DNA of 64,000 nucleotides, taken from positions 1 to 64,000 of the forward strand of contig CAZHEV010000010.1 in assembly GCA_964531335.1 (NCBI GenBank), in the 5' to 3' direction. This document shows positions 17,815 to 31,302 of the stretch, one piece after another (positions within the stretch are counted from its first letter, which is position 1; each line of letters starts with the position of its first letter). Position numbers and translations under genes: made by a program. The notes below the pieces were generated by a model that was not told the origin of the DNA, ran no database searches, and worked only from the letters and a program-made list of their open reading frames with translations. Origin of the DNA: CAZHEV01 sp964531335 [NCBI: uncultured bacterium] (GTDB taxonomy: Bacteria; Eisenbacteria; RBG-16-71-46; CAZHEV01).

Positions 17815-19110
17815 GTGAGCGCGGAAGCGGACCAAAGGCTGCAACAGCTCGAGGATGAGAACCAGAGGTTGAGAAGGGCGGTCGAAGAGCTGACCATTCT
17901 CAACGACCTGGCGCGCGCCATAGGCGCGTCGCTCAATTCGCAGGAGATCATAAACACGATCATCCGCCGATCCCTGCGCGCCCTGGACGCCGAGCAGGGC
18001 GTGATAACGATGGTCCACGGCCAGGGAAGCGAGCCCACCAAGACCCTCATCCGCACCATGACCGAATCTAAGAAACACGAGGCCTTCCATCTCGACCAGT
18101 CGCTGCTCGGCTGGATGCAGATAAACAAGAAGCCCCTGCTTATACATGACCCCCAGAACGATCCTCGCTTCCGCGGTCTCAAGGTGGACAGCTCCATCCA
18201 CTCGCTTTTGTGCGTGCCTCTTTTGGTAAAGTCCGAGCTCAGAGGCGTGCTGAGCCTGTGCAACAAGAAGACCGGAGGGGGGTTCACCACCGATGATCAA
18301 CGCATGCTCGCCATCATAGCGGCGCAGTCCGCTCAGATCATAGAGACCGCGCGGCTGTACGAGGAGGAGAAGGCCCTGACGACGGTCAGGCAGGAGCTGC
18401 GACTGGCCCTGGACATCCAACTCGGCCTGCTGCCGAAGGAATCTCCCCGGATCCCGGGGTACAAGATCGCAGGCAGCAGCGTCCCGGCCCAGATGGTTGG
18501 GGGAGATTACTTCGATTTCATAGCCATAGACGAGAACCGCCTGGCGATAGCTCTCGGAGACGTCTCCGGCAAGGGCCTGCCCGCGGCGCTTCTGATGTCG
18601 AACCTCCAGGCCACCATAAGGGGCATGACCCTCCTGGACGTCTCGCCGAAGGAGTGCCTCGCCCGCTCCAACAAGCTCATGTACCAGAGCACGGACGCCC
18701 ACAAGTTCGCCACATTGTTCTACGGTATAGTGGACACGCGGCACCACCGCCTCTCCTACTCCAGCGCGGGCCATGACCTGCCGTTTTTCTTCTCCGGAAA
18801 CAGCGATCCTGTGCCCCTAAAGGCCGGCGGGCTGCTGTTGAGCTGCCTCGAGGGCTCGGAGTACGAGGAGGACACCGTGTCCCTGGCGCCAGGCGATCTG
18901 CTCGTGATCTACTCCGACGGGATCACAGAGGCGCACAGCCCCGACGACGAGGAGTTCGGAGAGGAAAGGCTGTCGGCCCTGCTCAGGGAGAACAGAGCTC
19001 TCGCCCCGGCCGACCTTATCGAGCGGATCGCCGGAGCGGTTAAAGACTTCGCCGGAGACCGCCCGCAGATGGACGACATGACCCTCGTCGTCGTGCAGAG
19101 AGAAGGCTGA
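17815..19110 (+). CDS. GAF-PP2C (RsbU/SpoIIE-type) serine phosphatase
   Basis: 431 residues. An N-terminal coiled coil (about 1-30) is followed by a GAF sensor domain (about 35-185) and a SpoIIE-type PP2C phosphatase domain (about 205-430). The metal-binding motifs are complete: MVGGDYFDF, LGDVSGKGLPAALLMS, YSDGITEA and the final MDDMTLVVV. It probably dephosphorylates an anti-anti-sigma factor in a partner-switching stress pathway, with the GAF domain binding a small ligand. The start is GTG 17815 after a GAGAGGT site. Its last 60 bases are duplicated just downstream, next to the CRISPR locus. Confidence 0.9.
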   Translation: MSAEADQRLQQLEDENQRLRRAVEELTILNDLARAIGASLNSQEIINTIIRRSLRALDAEQGVITMVHGQGSEPTKTLIRTMTESKKHEAFHLDQSLLGWMQINKKPLLIHDPQNDPRFRGLKVDSSIHSLLCVPLLVKSELRGVLSLCNKKTGGGFTTDDQRMLAIIAAQSAQIIETARLYEEEKALTTVRQELRLALDIQLGLLPKESPRIPGYKIAGSSVPAQMVGGDYFDFIAIDENRLAIALGDVSGKGLPAALLMSNLQATIRGMTLLDVSPKECLARSNKLMYQSTDAHKFATLFYGIVDTRHHRLSYSSAGHDLPFFFSGNSDPVPLKAGGLLLSCLEGSEYEEDTVSLAPGDLLVIYSDGITEAHSPDDEEFGEERLSALLRENRALAPADLIERIAGAVKDFAGDRPQMDDMTLVVVQREG

Positions 19111-19209
19111 GCCTGGGCATAGCTGCCTACGAGCCGGCGGAGAAAAGCCGGAGACCGCCCGCAGATGGACGACATGACCCTCGTCGTCGTGCAGAGAGAA
19201 GGCTGAGCC
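19051..19209. repeat. 63-bp direct duplication of the phosphatase gene end
   Basis: Bases 19051-19113 (the last codons of the phosphatase gene, its stop and three more bases) recur without a mismatch at 19147-19209. Between them lie 33 unrelated bases. The second copy has no gene attached. It lies between the phosphatase gene and the end of cas2. Confidence 0.95.
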
Positions 19210-19345
19210 GGGGCCGGCACGCGTGGAGTCGTTCCTTTCCGCCTGGTCCATTTGTGTCCGGTCCAAGCGATGCCCGGGTGGACACGGGAATCTTCGGAGT
19301 CGTTGATGTCCATGAGGGCAAGAAATCCCGACCGGTCGACTCCCT

Positions 19346-19636
19346 CTAAATGACCACGATGCTGCTTTCCTGAGGCGGAAGCGCTTGGCCGATCACCACC
19401 GCGCTCGCCCGCGCTCCCTCTTCGTCCGTTCCCAGGTCGATGAGCATCGCTTGGTCTTCCTTGAGATTCATCACCTCTTCCAGGTCCGCCTGTAATCTGA
19501 CCCTGTCGATTTCTTTCAGGATGCAAAAGAAGATCGAGAACTGCCAGTGCTCGCCGTATCCCTTAATGAGCTTGTGAACGCGACGGAGTCGCTTGGGGTC
19601 GCGGATGTCGTAACAGACGAGGTAGCAGCGTCGCAT
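19346..19636 (-). CDS. cas2: CRISPR-associated endonuclease Cas2
   Basis: 96 residues. The ferredoxin-like Cas2 start is clear (RRCYLVCYDIRDPKRLRRVHKLI, metal-site Asp in YDI), as are the central QFSIFFC strand and the terminal SSIVVI strand. In adaptation Cas2 dimerises between Cas1 dimers and bridges the spacer integrase. It ends the minus-strand cas operon, and its ATG at 19636 lies 17 bases after the cas4-cas1 stop. GGAGGT sits just before the ATG; a TTG five codons upstream is the less likely start. Confidence 0.95.
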   Translation of the reverse strand: MRRCYLVCYDIRDPKRLRRVHKLIKGYGEHWQFSIFFCILKEIDRVRLQADLEEVMNLKEDQAMLIDLGTDEEGARASAVVIGQALPPQESSIVVI

Positions 19637-19652
19637 GGGACCTCCGACCAAC

Positions 19653-21362
19653 TCAGCGGGTCGTCAGAAAGGCAAGCGATGGGACCTCACCGATCAGCCA
19701 AGCGGCTATCATGCGTGCGTGCAGAACCAGCATGCGCCTGTAGCTCAGCCTGTACCCGAAGCTGGGATGGGTAACCTCTGTGTCCATCCTTCTGGCGTAT
19801 GCTCTGAAGAAGGCGCGACGACCCGAGTCCGTGAGGATGCATCCCGAGGAAGAACGCATGAAGTGGCCCTCGACCAGCTCACCGCGATTGAACGCGGAGA
19901 TGGCCACGGAGTCCGCAACCAGCGGCCGGAACGGCTCCATCAGATCGAGCGCAAAGGCCGGTCGGCCCGGTCGCGATGTGTGATAGCCTCCGATCGTGGG
20001 TTCCAGTCTGGCAAGGCGCAGCGCCGTGACGCATTCATGGGTAAGCATCGTATATGCCATCGACAGGCACGAGTTGATAGGATCGGGCGGCGGTCGTCGC
20101 TGTCTCTTGTTCTTGTCAAACTCCGCTGCCGGCGGCCCTTTGAAGATCCCCGCGAAGCGAGTGAAGTAGAGCGCCGCTGCCTGCCCTTCATGTCCCCTGA
20201 GGACATCCATGGAACCGGCGCGGGTCACTGCTTCGGCCTCACGTGCCATCTCCCGAGGGACGCTGTCTGGGAGCGAGGGGTGGTTTCTCATCAGCAATGT
20301 GCGCTGGTTCGCGATCTTAGCTGTGACAAGCCCCCGCGCAAGCTCCAGGCAAGTTTCAGACTTGTCGAGCTTGCGGATCTGGGCCCTGCGGATATTTGCG
20401 CTGACCGAATCCAGCGGATCCACCATCGCGATCAGCCTTCCGGCGGCAGAGAGGAACGCTATGGGCACGCCTCGATCTGCGAGCGTATGCACGGCCTTCG
20501 TCGAGAGCTGCACGGAGCCCAAGAGTGACAGGCTTTCCAAGTTGGCAATCGGTATGTCCTTGACTGTGACTCCGCCTTCGCCTGTTATCCTGAGGCTCAT
20601 CCCTCTCACACCTATTCGGACCCCTTTCGTTTGCGCGACCACATGGATGCCGTCGTCGCGTGGTGGCCAGATTCTCCTTGGCGTTAGCTCCTCGTTTGTA
20701 ACGGGCGCCCTTTGCTGGTTGATCTCGTCCGGAAGGCAAGCAGGCTGGAGAGAACAGCGCGGGCATTTCGGATCGTCGACCAGAGGGGAGGGACGGGGGC
20801 CTAAAGCGCACTGCTTTGCTGCTTCGAGTGTATCGAGGGCTTCCGTTCTCAACTGAGAGTCATAGGGGATCTTCAGCCTTAGCTTCTCCGAAGCATAGTA
20901 GAGAATCGTCTCCTTGACCGTGTACCCCGCCTCTTCCAAGAGAAGCGCCTGGAGTCCGACTTGTATCCGGTCCGTAGGCCAAGGCTCGGGTCGAGTGTGT
21001 GGAGGCCCCTTAGCTTCTTCGGCGTCTTCCGGCGATCGGCCCGTTGCCTTACGACCGGCCTTTCCCTTGCGGTATTCCACAGGCACGGCATGGCGCCCCG
21101 AGAACTCAGCGAGATCGAGCGTTGCTGTGAGACCTAGCCTTGAGCTTGAAAGACTGAGATTCCGCACAGCCCTGGGGCGCTCGTCGTCGTGGCCGGACAC
21201 TTTCACAGTACTGGGCTTGTCGACCCGACGGTGCGTAGCGCGTCCTTTTTCGGTATCCGCGCTAGGCAGAAAAATGCCCTCCACCTGAGTGAGATAGAAC
21301 AGGCGGGGACAATACGCGTACTCGGCAACTGCACGGGCCGGCCAGAGCGATTCGTCGGTCAT
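19653..21362 (-). CDS. cas4-cas1: Cas4-Cas1 fusion, spacer-acquisition integrase
   Basis: 569 residues. Residues to about 215 are a Cas4 RecB-like nuclease with an iron-sulfur cluster: one Cys near the start (YAYCPRLFYL) and three at the end (CPRCSLQPAC), with EYRKGK as the nuclease Lys region. The rest is Cas1, with GVPIAFLSAAGR in the N-terminal domain and, in the catalytic helices, GHEGQAAALYF, GGYHTSRPGRPAFALDL and the EPFRP segment for the metal-binding Glu, His and Asp/Glu. Fused Cas4-Cas1 is a hallmark of type I-G/I-U loci. Cas4 selects and trims PAM-bearing prespacers for Cas1-Cas2. ATG 21362 was chosen over a TTG three codons upstream. Confidence 0.95.
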   Translation of the reverse strand: MTDESLWPARAVAEYAYCPRLFYLTQVEGIFLPSADTEKGRATHRRVDKPSTVKVSGHDDERPRAVRNLSLSSSRLGLTATLDLAEFSGRHAVPVEYRKGKAGRKATGRSPEDAEEAKGPPHTRPEPWPTDRIQVGLQALLLEEAGYTVKETILYYASEKLRLKIPYDSQLRTEALDTLEAAKQCALGPRPSPLVDDPKCPRCSLQPACLPDEINQQRAPVTNEELTPRRIWPPRDDGIHVVAQTKGVRIGVRGMSLRITGEGGVTVKDIPIANLESLSLLGSVQLSTKAVHTLADRGVPIAFLSAAGRLIAMVDPLDSVSANIRRAQIRKLDKSETCLELARGLVTAKIANQRTLLMRNHPSLPDSVPREMAREAEAVTRAGSMDVLRGHEGQAAALYFTRFAGIFKGPPAAEFDKNKRQRRPPPDPINSCLSMAYTMLTHECVTALRLARLEPTIGGYHTSRPGRPAFALDLMEPFRPLVADSVAISAFNRGELVEGHFMRSSSGCILTDSGRRAFFRAYARRMDTEVTHPSFGYRLSYRRMLVLHARMIAAWLIGEVPSLAFLTTR

Positions 21363-21612
21363 ACCTGACAACCCCCTTTAAGGTGCCTCAATTAGAATCA
21401 ATCGGCTGCAAAGGGCCCGTCGTTGAGCACCCTATTCGATTGTGCGCAAACCCGTTTCGGGGACTCGGCGGCGAAACGATTGGGCTGACAGGCGATTGCA
21501 CGAATGCGACGGTGACTCTCTCTTGTGTGGATGGAAGCCTTTGGAGACCAGGCCCCCGACCCCGTCGGACGGGAAGACATTGCGCTGGAATTCGATACGA
21601 CGCAGGACTAGC

Positions 21613-22999
21613 GCTTCAATGGGGCCGCGGTTCGTGAACCGCGGATACGCAGGAGCCCCGGGTTAGGGCCATTATAGCAGGCCCTTCAATGGGGCCGCGG
21701 TTCGTGAACCGCGGATACTTTTACGCACTCTACAGCGGCGGCGCGCTGGAGGAGCTTCAATGGGGCCGCGGTTCGTGAACCGCGGATACAACCCGCCCGG
21801 ATACAACTCGAGCGCACCCGGTACGCTTCAATGGGGCCGCGGTTCGTGAACCGCGGATACGCTCTTCGCGCTGGCGTCGCTGCTCCGCCTCCTGAAGCTT
21901 CAATGGGGCCGCGGTTCGTGAACCGCGGATACGGCGTGAAATTGAGCGGTTGAAGATGGAGCGCAACGCTTCAATGGGGCCGCGGTTCGTGAACCGCGGA
22001 TACACAGGCCAGTAGACTAGACCGGTCACTGTCAATGATGCTTCAATGGGGCCGCGGTTCGTGAACCGCGGATACCTAAGCGCCGTGAGCTGCGACAGCT
22101 CTATGACACGATGCTTCAATGGGGCCGCGGTTCGTGAACCGCGGATACCCGAACTTGGCCGGGGGTGCCGATACATGATGACATGCTTCAATGGGGCCGC
22201 GGTTCGTGAACCGCGGATACCTTTCAACCGCGCCGAAATGGTCGAACCACCGCAGCTTCAATGGGGCCGCGGTTCGTGAACCGCGGATACATAGTCGATC
22301 ACCGCAGGATAGTGCCGTAGGATCTGGCTTCAATGGGGCCGCGGTTCGTGAACCGCGGATACGCGGCAAGGGAGACGACAGGGAGAAAACCGAGGATGCT
22401 TCAATGGGGCCGCGGTTCGTGAACCGCGGATACGCTAGTCCCCTATCATAGCAATCAACGCCTTGAGCTTCAATGGGGCCGCGGTTCGTGAACCGCGGAT
22501 ACCGTCCATGCCCTCCGGCCACGTGATTGACGACGTTGCTTCAATGGGGCCGCGGTTCGTGAACCGCGGATACCCGATGGGGTGGGTATGAGACGCTACA
22601 TTCAGGGCGCTTCAATGGGGCCGCGGTTCGTGAACCGCGGATACGCCCGCGAAGTTGATCTAATCTTTCTTCCTCAAGTCGCTTCAATGGGGCCGCGGTT
22701 CGTGAACCGCGGATACTCCGTTCCTACGCCGCGCCAACTCAAAGAGGGTCGCTTCAATGGGGCCGCGGTTCGTGAACCGCGGATACGCTCGAGCCATGCC
22801 GCCTCCAGCTCGCGGCGCGTCCGCTTCAATGGGGCCGCGGTTCGTGAACCGCGGATACACGGGAAAGGAGCCCATAGTGCGGACTGCTCGGCGCTTCAAT
22901 GGGGCCGCGGTTCGTGAACCGCGGATACATCGAGTGGGACGAGGCGTTTTCGCGGAAACGCTGGCTTCAATGGGGCCGCGGTTCGTGAACCGCGGATAC
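21613..22999 (-). CRISPR. CRISPR array, 20 repeats, 19 spacers, type I-G
   Basis: Twenty 36-bp repeats at regular spacing, the first at 21613-21648 and the last at 22964-22999. All are identical except the second (21683-21718), which has C instead of G at its first base. On the plus strand the unit begins GCTTCAATGGGG and ends GCGGATAC. A 20-base inverted repeat in the middle (CCGCGGTTC, GT, GAACCGCGG) would fold into the crRNA stem. Spacers are 33-37 bases and all differ. Read on the minus strand the repeat ends in ATTGAAGC, matching the ATTGAAAC-type 3' end that gives the 5' handle in type I crRNAs. I therefore infer minus-strand transcription, the same direction as the cas genes. The 250 bases between repeat one and cas4-cas1 hold no gene. 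Confidence 0.98.
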
Positions 23000-23330
23000 A
23001 GCCGCCCTGTAACTGGCGTGGCGGCAAAGGCTGCTGCCCGGTTTGGCGAGCGTGGACACTAAGGCCAGGTTGTGTGATCCAGCAAGAGCCATCATCTCTC
23101 CTATAACTCATGGGACCCCATGCCGTTATGCGCTCGCGAGCACCCTCTGACCCCCCGTGCACCACAGGGGCGCTCGCTATGCATCTTCCGCGGGACCCTT
23201 CTCCGAGAAAAGGGACAATCCGGATCGCATCGACATCCGCACCCAGCATACCACATCCATCTTATCCCGGATTTCTCAAGGACTCAATGAAAAGCGATGC
23301 GGTCTGAGTCGCATGACAAGGCTTGTGTCT
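23000..23330 (-). promoter_or_regulatory. probable CRISPR leader with array promoter
   Basis: This 331-base gene-free stretch lies between the end of csb2 and the last listed repeat. If the array is read on the minus strand it is the leader. A promoter-like pair on that strand supports this: TTGAGT at 23287-23282 and TAAGAT at 23264-23259, with 17 bases between. The leader would be about 260 bases, and spacers near 22999 would be the newest. A short palindrome (ATGGGACCCCAT) lies at about 23109-23120. Confidence 0.5.
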
Positions 23331-24956
23331 TCAATCCCCAATGACAGGCATGAATAAACCCAACCCGAAATGATTGGACCACCCAAGCCCCAATGATCCC
23401 TTTATGGGACGGTGGAAGGTGAGCCGGAACGCACCTGCAAGACGCCGGCTTCCGTCGTCGCCTACTTTGCGCCTGGCCCTGGTGAATTGGATAGGCCGCC
23501 ACCGGTTCGCTATTCTAAAGACTTGGTTCTGGTCCCACACAGGTTCAATCTTTACCTTATCCAGGTAATCGCGCCCAAGGTCGGCGCGGACAGCGGCCAG
23601 CTGGGAGCGAATGTCTTCCAGCAAGAAAGCATACCGAGCATCCGAGGAGGCGAGATCTATCCTGTCTCGACCTCGCGTCTTGGCGTAGCGGGTGGCGACG
23701 TACGGCGTTGCCGACTCCCACACACTTGATCGGAGCAGGGGGCCGCAGTCATAACCATCATATGTGTCCAACGCTACAAGGATGGGCCGGATGGGATACT
23801 GTTCCTCGCTACCGCGTCCTCTTTTTATTTCTCTGATGCGATCGAGGGCACTAAGTTCTTCGGAATCGAAACCTTCTGAACAGTAGACGGTGAGGTGGTC
23901 AAGGCGACCGTCCCCGTCCTCGTCGGTAGGGAGGTAATAGGCGTGGAGATGCCCGGTGCGCGGGTCGCCGTGAATGTCCTTGCCTGAGAGTGTACTGGAG
24001 CGCCCTCTTATGCCGTTGCGCTCTGTGAGGCGACCGTAAATACTCATAAGTGCCCGCCGGGTGGCTTCAGCGACCGGCAAGGTCTCTGTTACCAGGGGTA
24101 GCACCGTAGAATCGAGCGCGTAGCGCGCCACATGAATGGGGGGCTGCTCCGCCCTGCGTTGAGGGGATCTACGCGACTCGGTCTTGAAGCAGTCGTGCGG
24201 GCGAGAGTACGTTACCCAGCGCGAGCCCGGTGGATCCGACCACCTCTCTTTGTGCAGCCACGCCGTTTCCACGCACAAGTGCCAATCCGGACTGTACGTC
24301 GCGCTTTCCGTTGAACCCTTCCTCGACTTTCCCCGGCCCTTGCGCGCGCTGCGCCTTGCTAAGGCCGTATTATTGAAGGCGTCGGCAGGATCCGCGCACA
24401 AGAGTCGTACGACGTCGTCTCGAGTGCGCTCACCATCGCCAAGCGGCCGGCAAACACGCGCACCTGCCTCGTGGCCTCCTTCCACTAGCTCGGCTTCGCA
24501 CCAGGACTCGGAACGTCCGAAAGTCGTCATGTTCCGGAGGATAGATGCGAGGGTTCTGCGCTGGACGTCGTTTAGAGATGCATTGGACCAAATAGCGAAA
24601 AGAGGCTTGGGCTGCCATTCGTTTCCGTCGCCGGAGGGTTCTCTCCCTACGGCCACAAATGTGTCGAAGATGAGAGCGCGATCGTCCGGTCCTTTCTTGA
24701 ACCACGGCATGTAGTGCCTGCTGTGTCCGGTTGAGGCAGGCGGTAAAACGAACTCCGGCGGCTCGGCCAGCGCTCTGAAGATGGGCTCTACGGCCTCTTT
24801 CGGGACTTCATGCAGAGTCCGTTTCCAGACGGCGGTAAGCGTGCGTAAGATTCGCCACGGCGATGGGGGCCACTCGATGGCGCCCTCATTCACGTGGCGG
24901 CCCCAGGGCGTCGCGTGGAATCGCCCGGCCACGAAGCGGAAGGAGATGGCGATCAT
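23331..24956 (-). CDS. csb2: Csb2, Cas5-Cas6 fusion of type I-G Cascade
   Basis: 541 residues of the GSU0054/Csb2 family. It starts with a beta strand typical of Cas5 (ISFRFVAGRFHATPWGRHVN). The hallmark DEDGDGRLDHLTVY lies mid-protein, after HLHAYYLP. The N-terminal part is taken as Cas5, capping the crRNA 5' end, and the C-terminal RAMP fold as the Cas6-like processing nuclease; this comes from knowledge of the family. ATG 24956 was chosen because GGAGGT precedes it and the longer frame upstream is arginine-rich shadow of csb1. The csb1 stop is 29 bases upstream. The array follows downstream. Confidence 0.92.
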   Translation of the reverse strand: MIAISFRFVAGRFHATPWGRHVNEGAIEWPPSPWRILRTLTAVWKRTLHEVPKEAVEPIFRALAEPPEFVLPPASTGHSRHYMPWFKKGPDDRALIFDTFVAVGREPSGDGNEWQPKPLFAIWSNASLNDVQRRTLASILRNMTTFGRSESWCEAELVEGGHEAGARVCRPLGDGERTRDDVVRLLCADPADAFNNTALARRSARKGRGKSRKGSTESATYSPDWHLCVETAWLHKERWSDPPGSRWVTYSRPHDCFKTESRRSPQRRAEQPPIHVARYALDSTVLPLVTETLPVAEATRRALMSIYGRLTERNGIRGRSSTLSGKDIHGDPRTGHLHAYYLPTDEDGDGRLDHLTVYCSEGFDSEELSALDRIREIKRGRGSEEQYPIRPILVALDTYDGYDCGPLLRSSVWESATPYVATRYAKTRGRDRIDLASSDARYAFLLEDIRSQLAAVRADLGRDYLDKVKIEPVWDQNQVFRIANRWRPIQFTRARRKVGDDGSRRLAGAFRLTFHRPIKGSLGLGWSNHFGLGLFMPVIGD

Positions 24957-24985
24957 TGTGGCTATACCTCCCGGCTCTGCAATGA

Positions 24986-28638
<3,653 letters not shown>

Positions 28639-28707
28639 CTTCATTCTCCGACCCCAACTCCAGGTTCTCTAGGTCCGCGAGATCCTGAGGGTGCCCGGCG
28701 CTCTTTG

Positions 28708-31302
28708 TCATGATGATCTCGCCTTTCGGCTCGCTTTCCAGTCAGCGGCCCGCAGGATCGACTCCAGGTATGCAAGACGGAACGGCCCGAGCGCGTTGCG
28801 GAGATGGATCGCCCGCTCGCTCCAGGACGGCCGGCCGCGAAACGGCTCCTCGCGGCACCGCCCCAACTCCATCGGCTCGAGCGAAAGGCTTACGGCCGGC
28901 GCCGTAATGCCGTCTCCGAGCCTCGTCGCAGGCAGCTTATCGCCTTCCCAAACGCCGCGCGCGAAACGCCGATTGTCGGCCGGCCGATTCTCGTCCGGGA
29001 GCGATCGAATGGAGAGCCTCACCTTGCCGTGGTGAGCCGCAATCAGATAGGCAGCAAGATCACGGTCACCCTCGGGCACGAGAGTCTCGGGTGCCAGAAG
29101 AAGCGCCAGGGCGGAGGCCAATTCGTGACGGAAGTACTTCCGGTAGCCCGCGTTGCCGTTCCTCCCCCGAATCCACGCCTCGGCGGGGGCCTTGGCGATG
29201 AAGTTCCCCTCACTCATTCGCTCCCGCGCCTCACGAGCTCCCAGGGCCTCCTCCTTGAGCTTCGCCAGAAAGGCGCTGTGCGCCTTGCCACGGTCGTGCC
29301 AGACGGCGGCATATCGCAGCGAAGCCTCTTCTTCTTCGGCGAGAGACAATGCGCGGGCCATGAGCTCGAGCTCATCGCAGACCTCGCTCGAGTGCTCAGC
29401 GACGCTCTGCCACGAGTCGGCATGGGAAAGCCTGTCGTCTTCAGTGGCCTCGGATGCCTCTGTCATCGCTCCGTTCTGCTGAATGAGCGGCTCGACCCGG
29501 CGGCTGCCGGAGCTATCCCATCCACATTCTTCCGAATACCCTCCCGCGTCGGCGTGAATGAGGTACACCTGACCGGCGACGACGTGTTCACGCGAAAGCT
29601 TCTCCCATCTCCTGTCCAGGAAGCTCCAACGCCAGACTTTGCCGGCGCGTTTGCCGTCACCGACGAACTTCCTGAACTCTTCGACCGGGGCCGGGCAGAG
29701 CTCCCGAGGCAGGGGCGCGGGCTCGACTTCTCTCCCCTCGCCGGCGTTGGGCGAGTCATGGTAGTCGCGCCAGAAAACACGCACGTCGCTCTTGTCCGCC
29801 TCGCGCACGAAGCGGTCGATATCTATGTCGTTTCCCGCCAGGTCGGGGCTCGTATCGAACAGGTCTATGATATCCTTGCGTCTTATGACGTCGGTGTGAT
29901 GGAAGGGCAGCTCCACCTGCGGCAAATACCCCGGGCCGACGTTCGTCCGTCCCTTCAGCATCCGGCAGGACTCACGGAGCATATCCAGATCGTACGGGGC
30001 AGCCGCCTTCTCCGCCGTCTCCTCGTCGGCTGGAAGGTCTATCCAGAACACCTGAGCTTTTTCGTCATCACCCGTCCTGTTACATCGTCCGAAGCGTTGC
30101 ACCAGTGAAGACCACGGCGCTGCTTCGGTGAAAAGAGTCGTGGCGCTCATGTCCACGCCGGCCTCAATAACCTGAGTGCTTACGACGATCGCTCCGACCT
30201 CGCCGCAATCCGAGATCGTCTCCTCCAGCCGCCTCATACGGTCCTCGGGTCTGAAACGTGAGTGGAGCAGCACCGTCCTGGGCTCGGGTGACTTTGCCGA
30301 GAGATCGCCTTGTCCCGCAGTCCGCCGCGGCGAGCTTCCGGCTCCCCGCCCGCCCCCGGGGTCCAGCGCTTTGAGCGCCTTGTAGAGCTCGCCGGCCCTT
30401 CCGACGGTGTTCATTACGGCGATAGTAAGGGTCCCAGGCTTGTGGGCCTCACGTACCAGTGCCGCAAGTCCCGCCGACTCGCCCATCGAGGCCCGTGCCT
30501 TCTCAAGCGGCTTCTCCGCCCGGAGCCTGCGATCCACCTCCCGATGAGAAGCGTCATCATGGCTCAGCTCCAGAGATGCAGTGGTAAGCGCGCCCGCCTG
30601 TTCGGCGAAGTCGACGGTCTCCAGCCAAGCCGGCTGCAACGTTGCGGACATCCACACGCTGGGGCAACTGTTTCCCTCGCCCAATTGTTCTCTGAAAGCT
30701 TCGAGCTGCGCGGTCGTTGCCAACCCGGCGCCCATTAGTTGGATCTCGTCGAACACCCACATACAGTCAGTGTTTAGTTGTCCAAACTGCATCGGCCACC
30801 GGGAGCGGCCGGCGGCGTAGCCGCGATTGAGCGCGCGTGAGAGAAGCATGTCCTGGGTGCCGACCAGAATGGCCTCTCGCTCGGGATACATGTCCCAATC
30901 CTCCCGGCCCTCGCCCCCCATCAATGTGTGGACGCTCACTTTCCCGGGTTCGTTCGAGTCAGGCGTGTAGGATACCAGGGATGTCCGCCCATCCGCGTCC
31001 TCGAAACGGGCCGTTCCCGGGAGCAGACCGAGATTGCTCAGCCAGCGGATAGCGTTGTCGCGCGTTTGCTCGACGAGAACACGCGTGGGGAGGCAATAGG
31101 CCAATCTTCTGGGAGTCTGGTCGCGGAACCTTCCCTCCGCGCCGAGTCGCCTCCAGAGCCAACCTATCACGGCCATTGCGGTCTTGCCCAATCCCGTCGG
31201 AACGCAGACCAGTTGCGGGAGACTCTCGCTATCAGCGAACCGTCTCTGGTATGGAAAGGGCCCGAAGCCGGTGGCCCTCTTGAAGAACTCGTTGAATACC
31301 AT
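28708..31302 (-). CDS. cas3: Cas3 helicase-nuclease, type I-G (helicase-HD order)
   Basis: 864 residues. The N-terminal superfamily 2 helicase has Walker A CVPTGLGKT (about 33-41), DEIQ Walker B (about 185-188), the SAT-type WMSATL motif and the motif VI segment LVQRFGRCNR. The HD nuclease domain is at the C-terminus, as in type I-G: AEHSSEVC, WHDRGKAH, FRHELASAL and AAHHGKVR carry the metal-binding His and Asp. It unwinds and cuts DNA marked by Cascade. It is the first cas gene of the operon. The start ATG 31302 matches the family start (FNEFFKRATG) but has no obvious ribosome site. Confidence 0.95.
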   Translation of the reverse strand: MVFNEFFKRATGFGPFPYQRRFADSESLPQLVCVPTGLGKTAMAVIGWLWRRLGAEGRFRDQTPRRLAYCLPTRVLVEQTRDNAIRWLSNLGLLPGTARFEDADGRTSLVSYTPDSNEPGKVSVHTLMGGEGREDWDMYPEREAILVGTQDMLLSRALNRGYAAGRSRWPMQFGQLNTDCMWVFDEIQLMGAGLATTAQLEAFREQLGEGNSCPSVWMSATLQPAWLETVDFAEQAGALTTASLELSHDDASHREVDRRLRAEKPLEKARASMGESAGLAALVREAHKPGTLTIAVMNTVGRAGELYKALKALDPGGGRGAGSSPRRTAGQGDLSAKSPEPRTVLLHSRFRPEDRMRRLEETISDCGEVGAIVVSTQVIEAGVDMSATTLFTEAAPWSSLVQRFGRCNRTGDDEKAQVFWIDLPADEETAEKAAAPYDLDMLRESCRMLKGRTNVGPGYLPQVELPFHHTDVIRRKDIIDLFDTSPDLAGNDIDIDRFVREADKSDVRVFWRDYHDSPNAGEGREVEPAPLPRELCPAPVEEFRKFVGDGKRAGKVWRWSFLDRRWEKLSREHVVAGQVYLIHADAGGYSEECGWDSSGSRRVEPLIQQNGAMTEASEATEDDRLSHADSWQSVAEHSSEVCDELELMARALSLAEEEEASLRYAAVWHDRGKAHSAFLAKLKEEALGAREARERMSEGNFIAKAPAEAWIRGRNGNAGYRKYFRHELASALALLLAPETLVPEGDRDLAAYLIAAHHGKVRLSIRSLPDENRPADNRRFARGVWEGDKLPATRLGDGITAPAVSLSLEPMELGRCREEPFRGRPSWSERAIHLRNALGPFRLAYLESILRAADWKASRKARSS

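Noticed and set aside
21372-21612. Leader on the cas4-cas1 side of the array
   Set aside because: The repeat's ATTGAAGC end, the promoter-like pair on the csb2 side and the variant repeat near 21683 favour the opposite end. It remains possible but less likely.
22046-23062. Several open frames translating repeated GPRFVNRGY or PRFTNRGPIEA units
   Set aside because: They are read-through of the CRISPR repeats, whose 36-base length keeps some frames open; they are not proteins.
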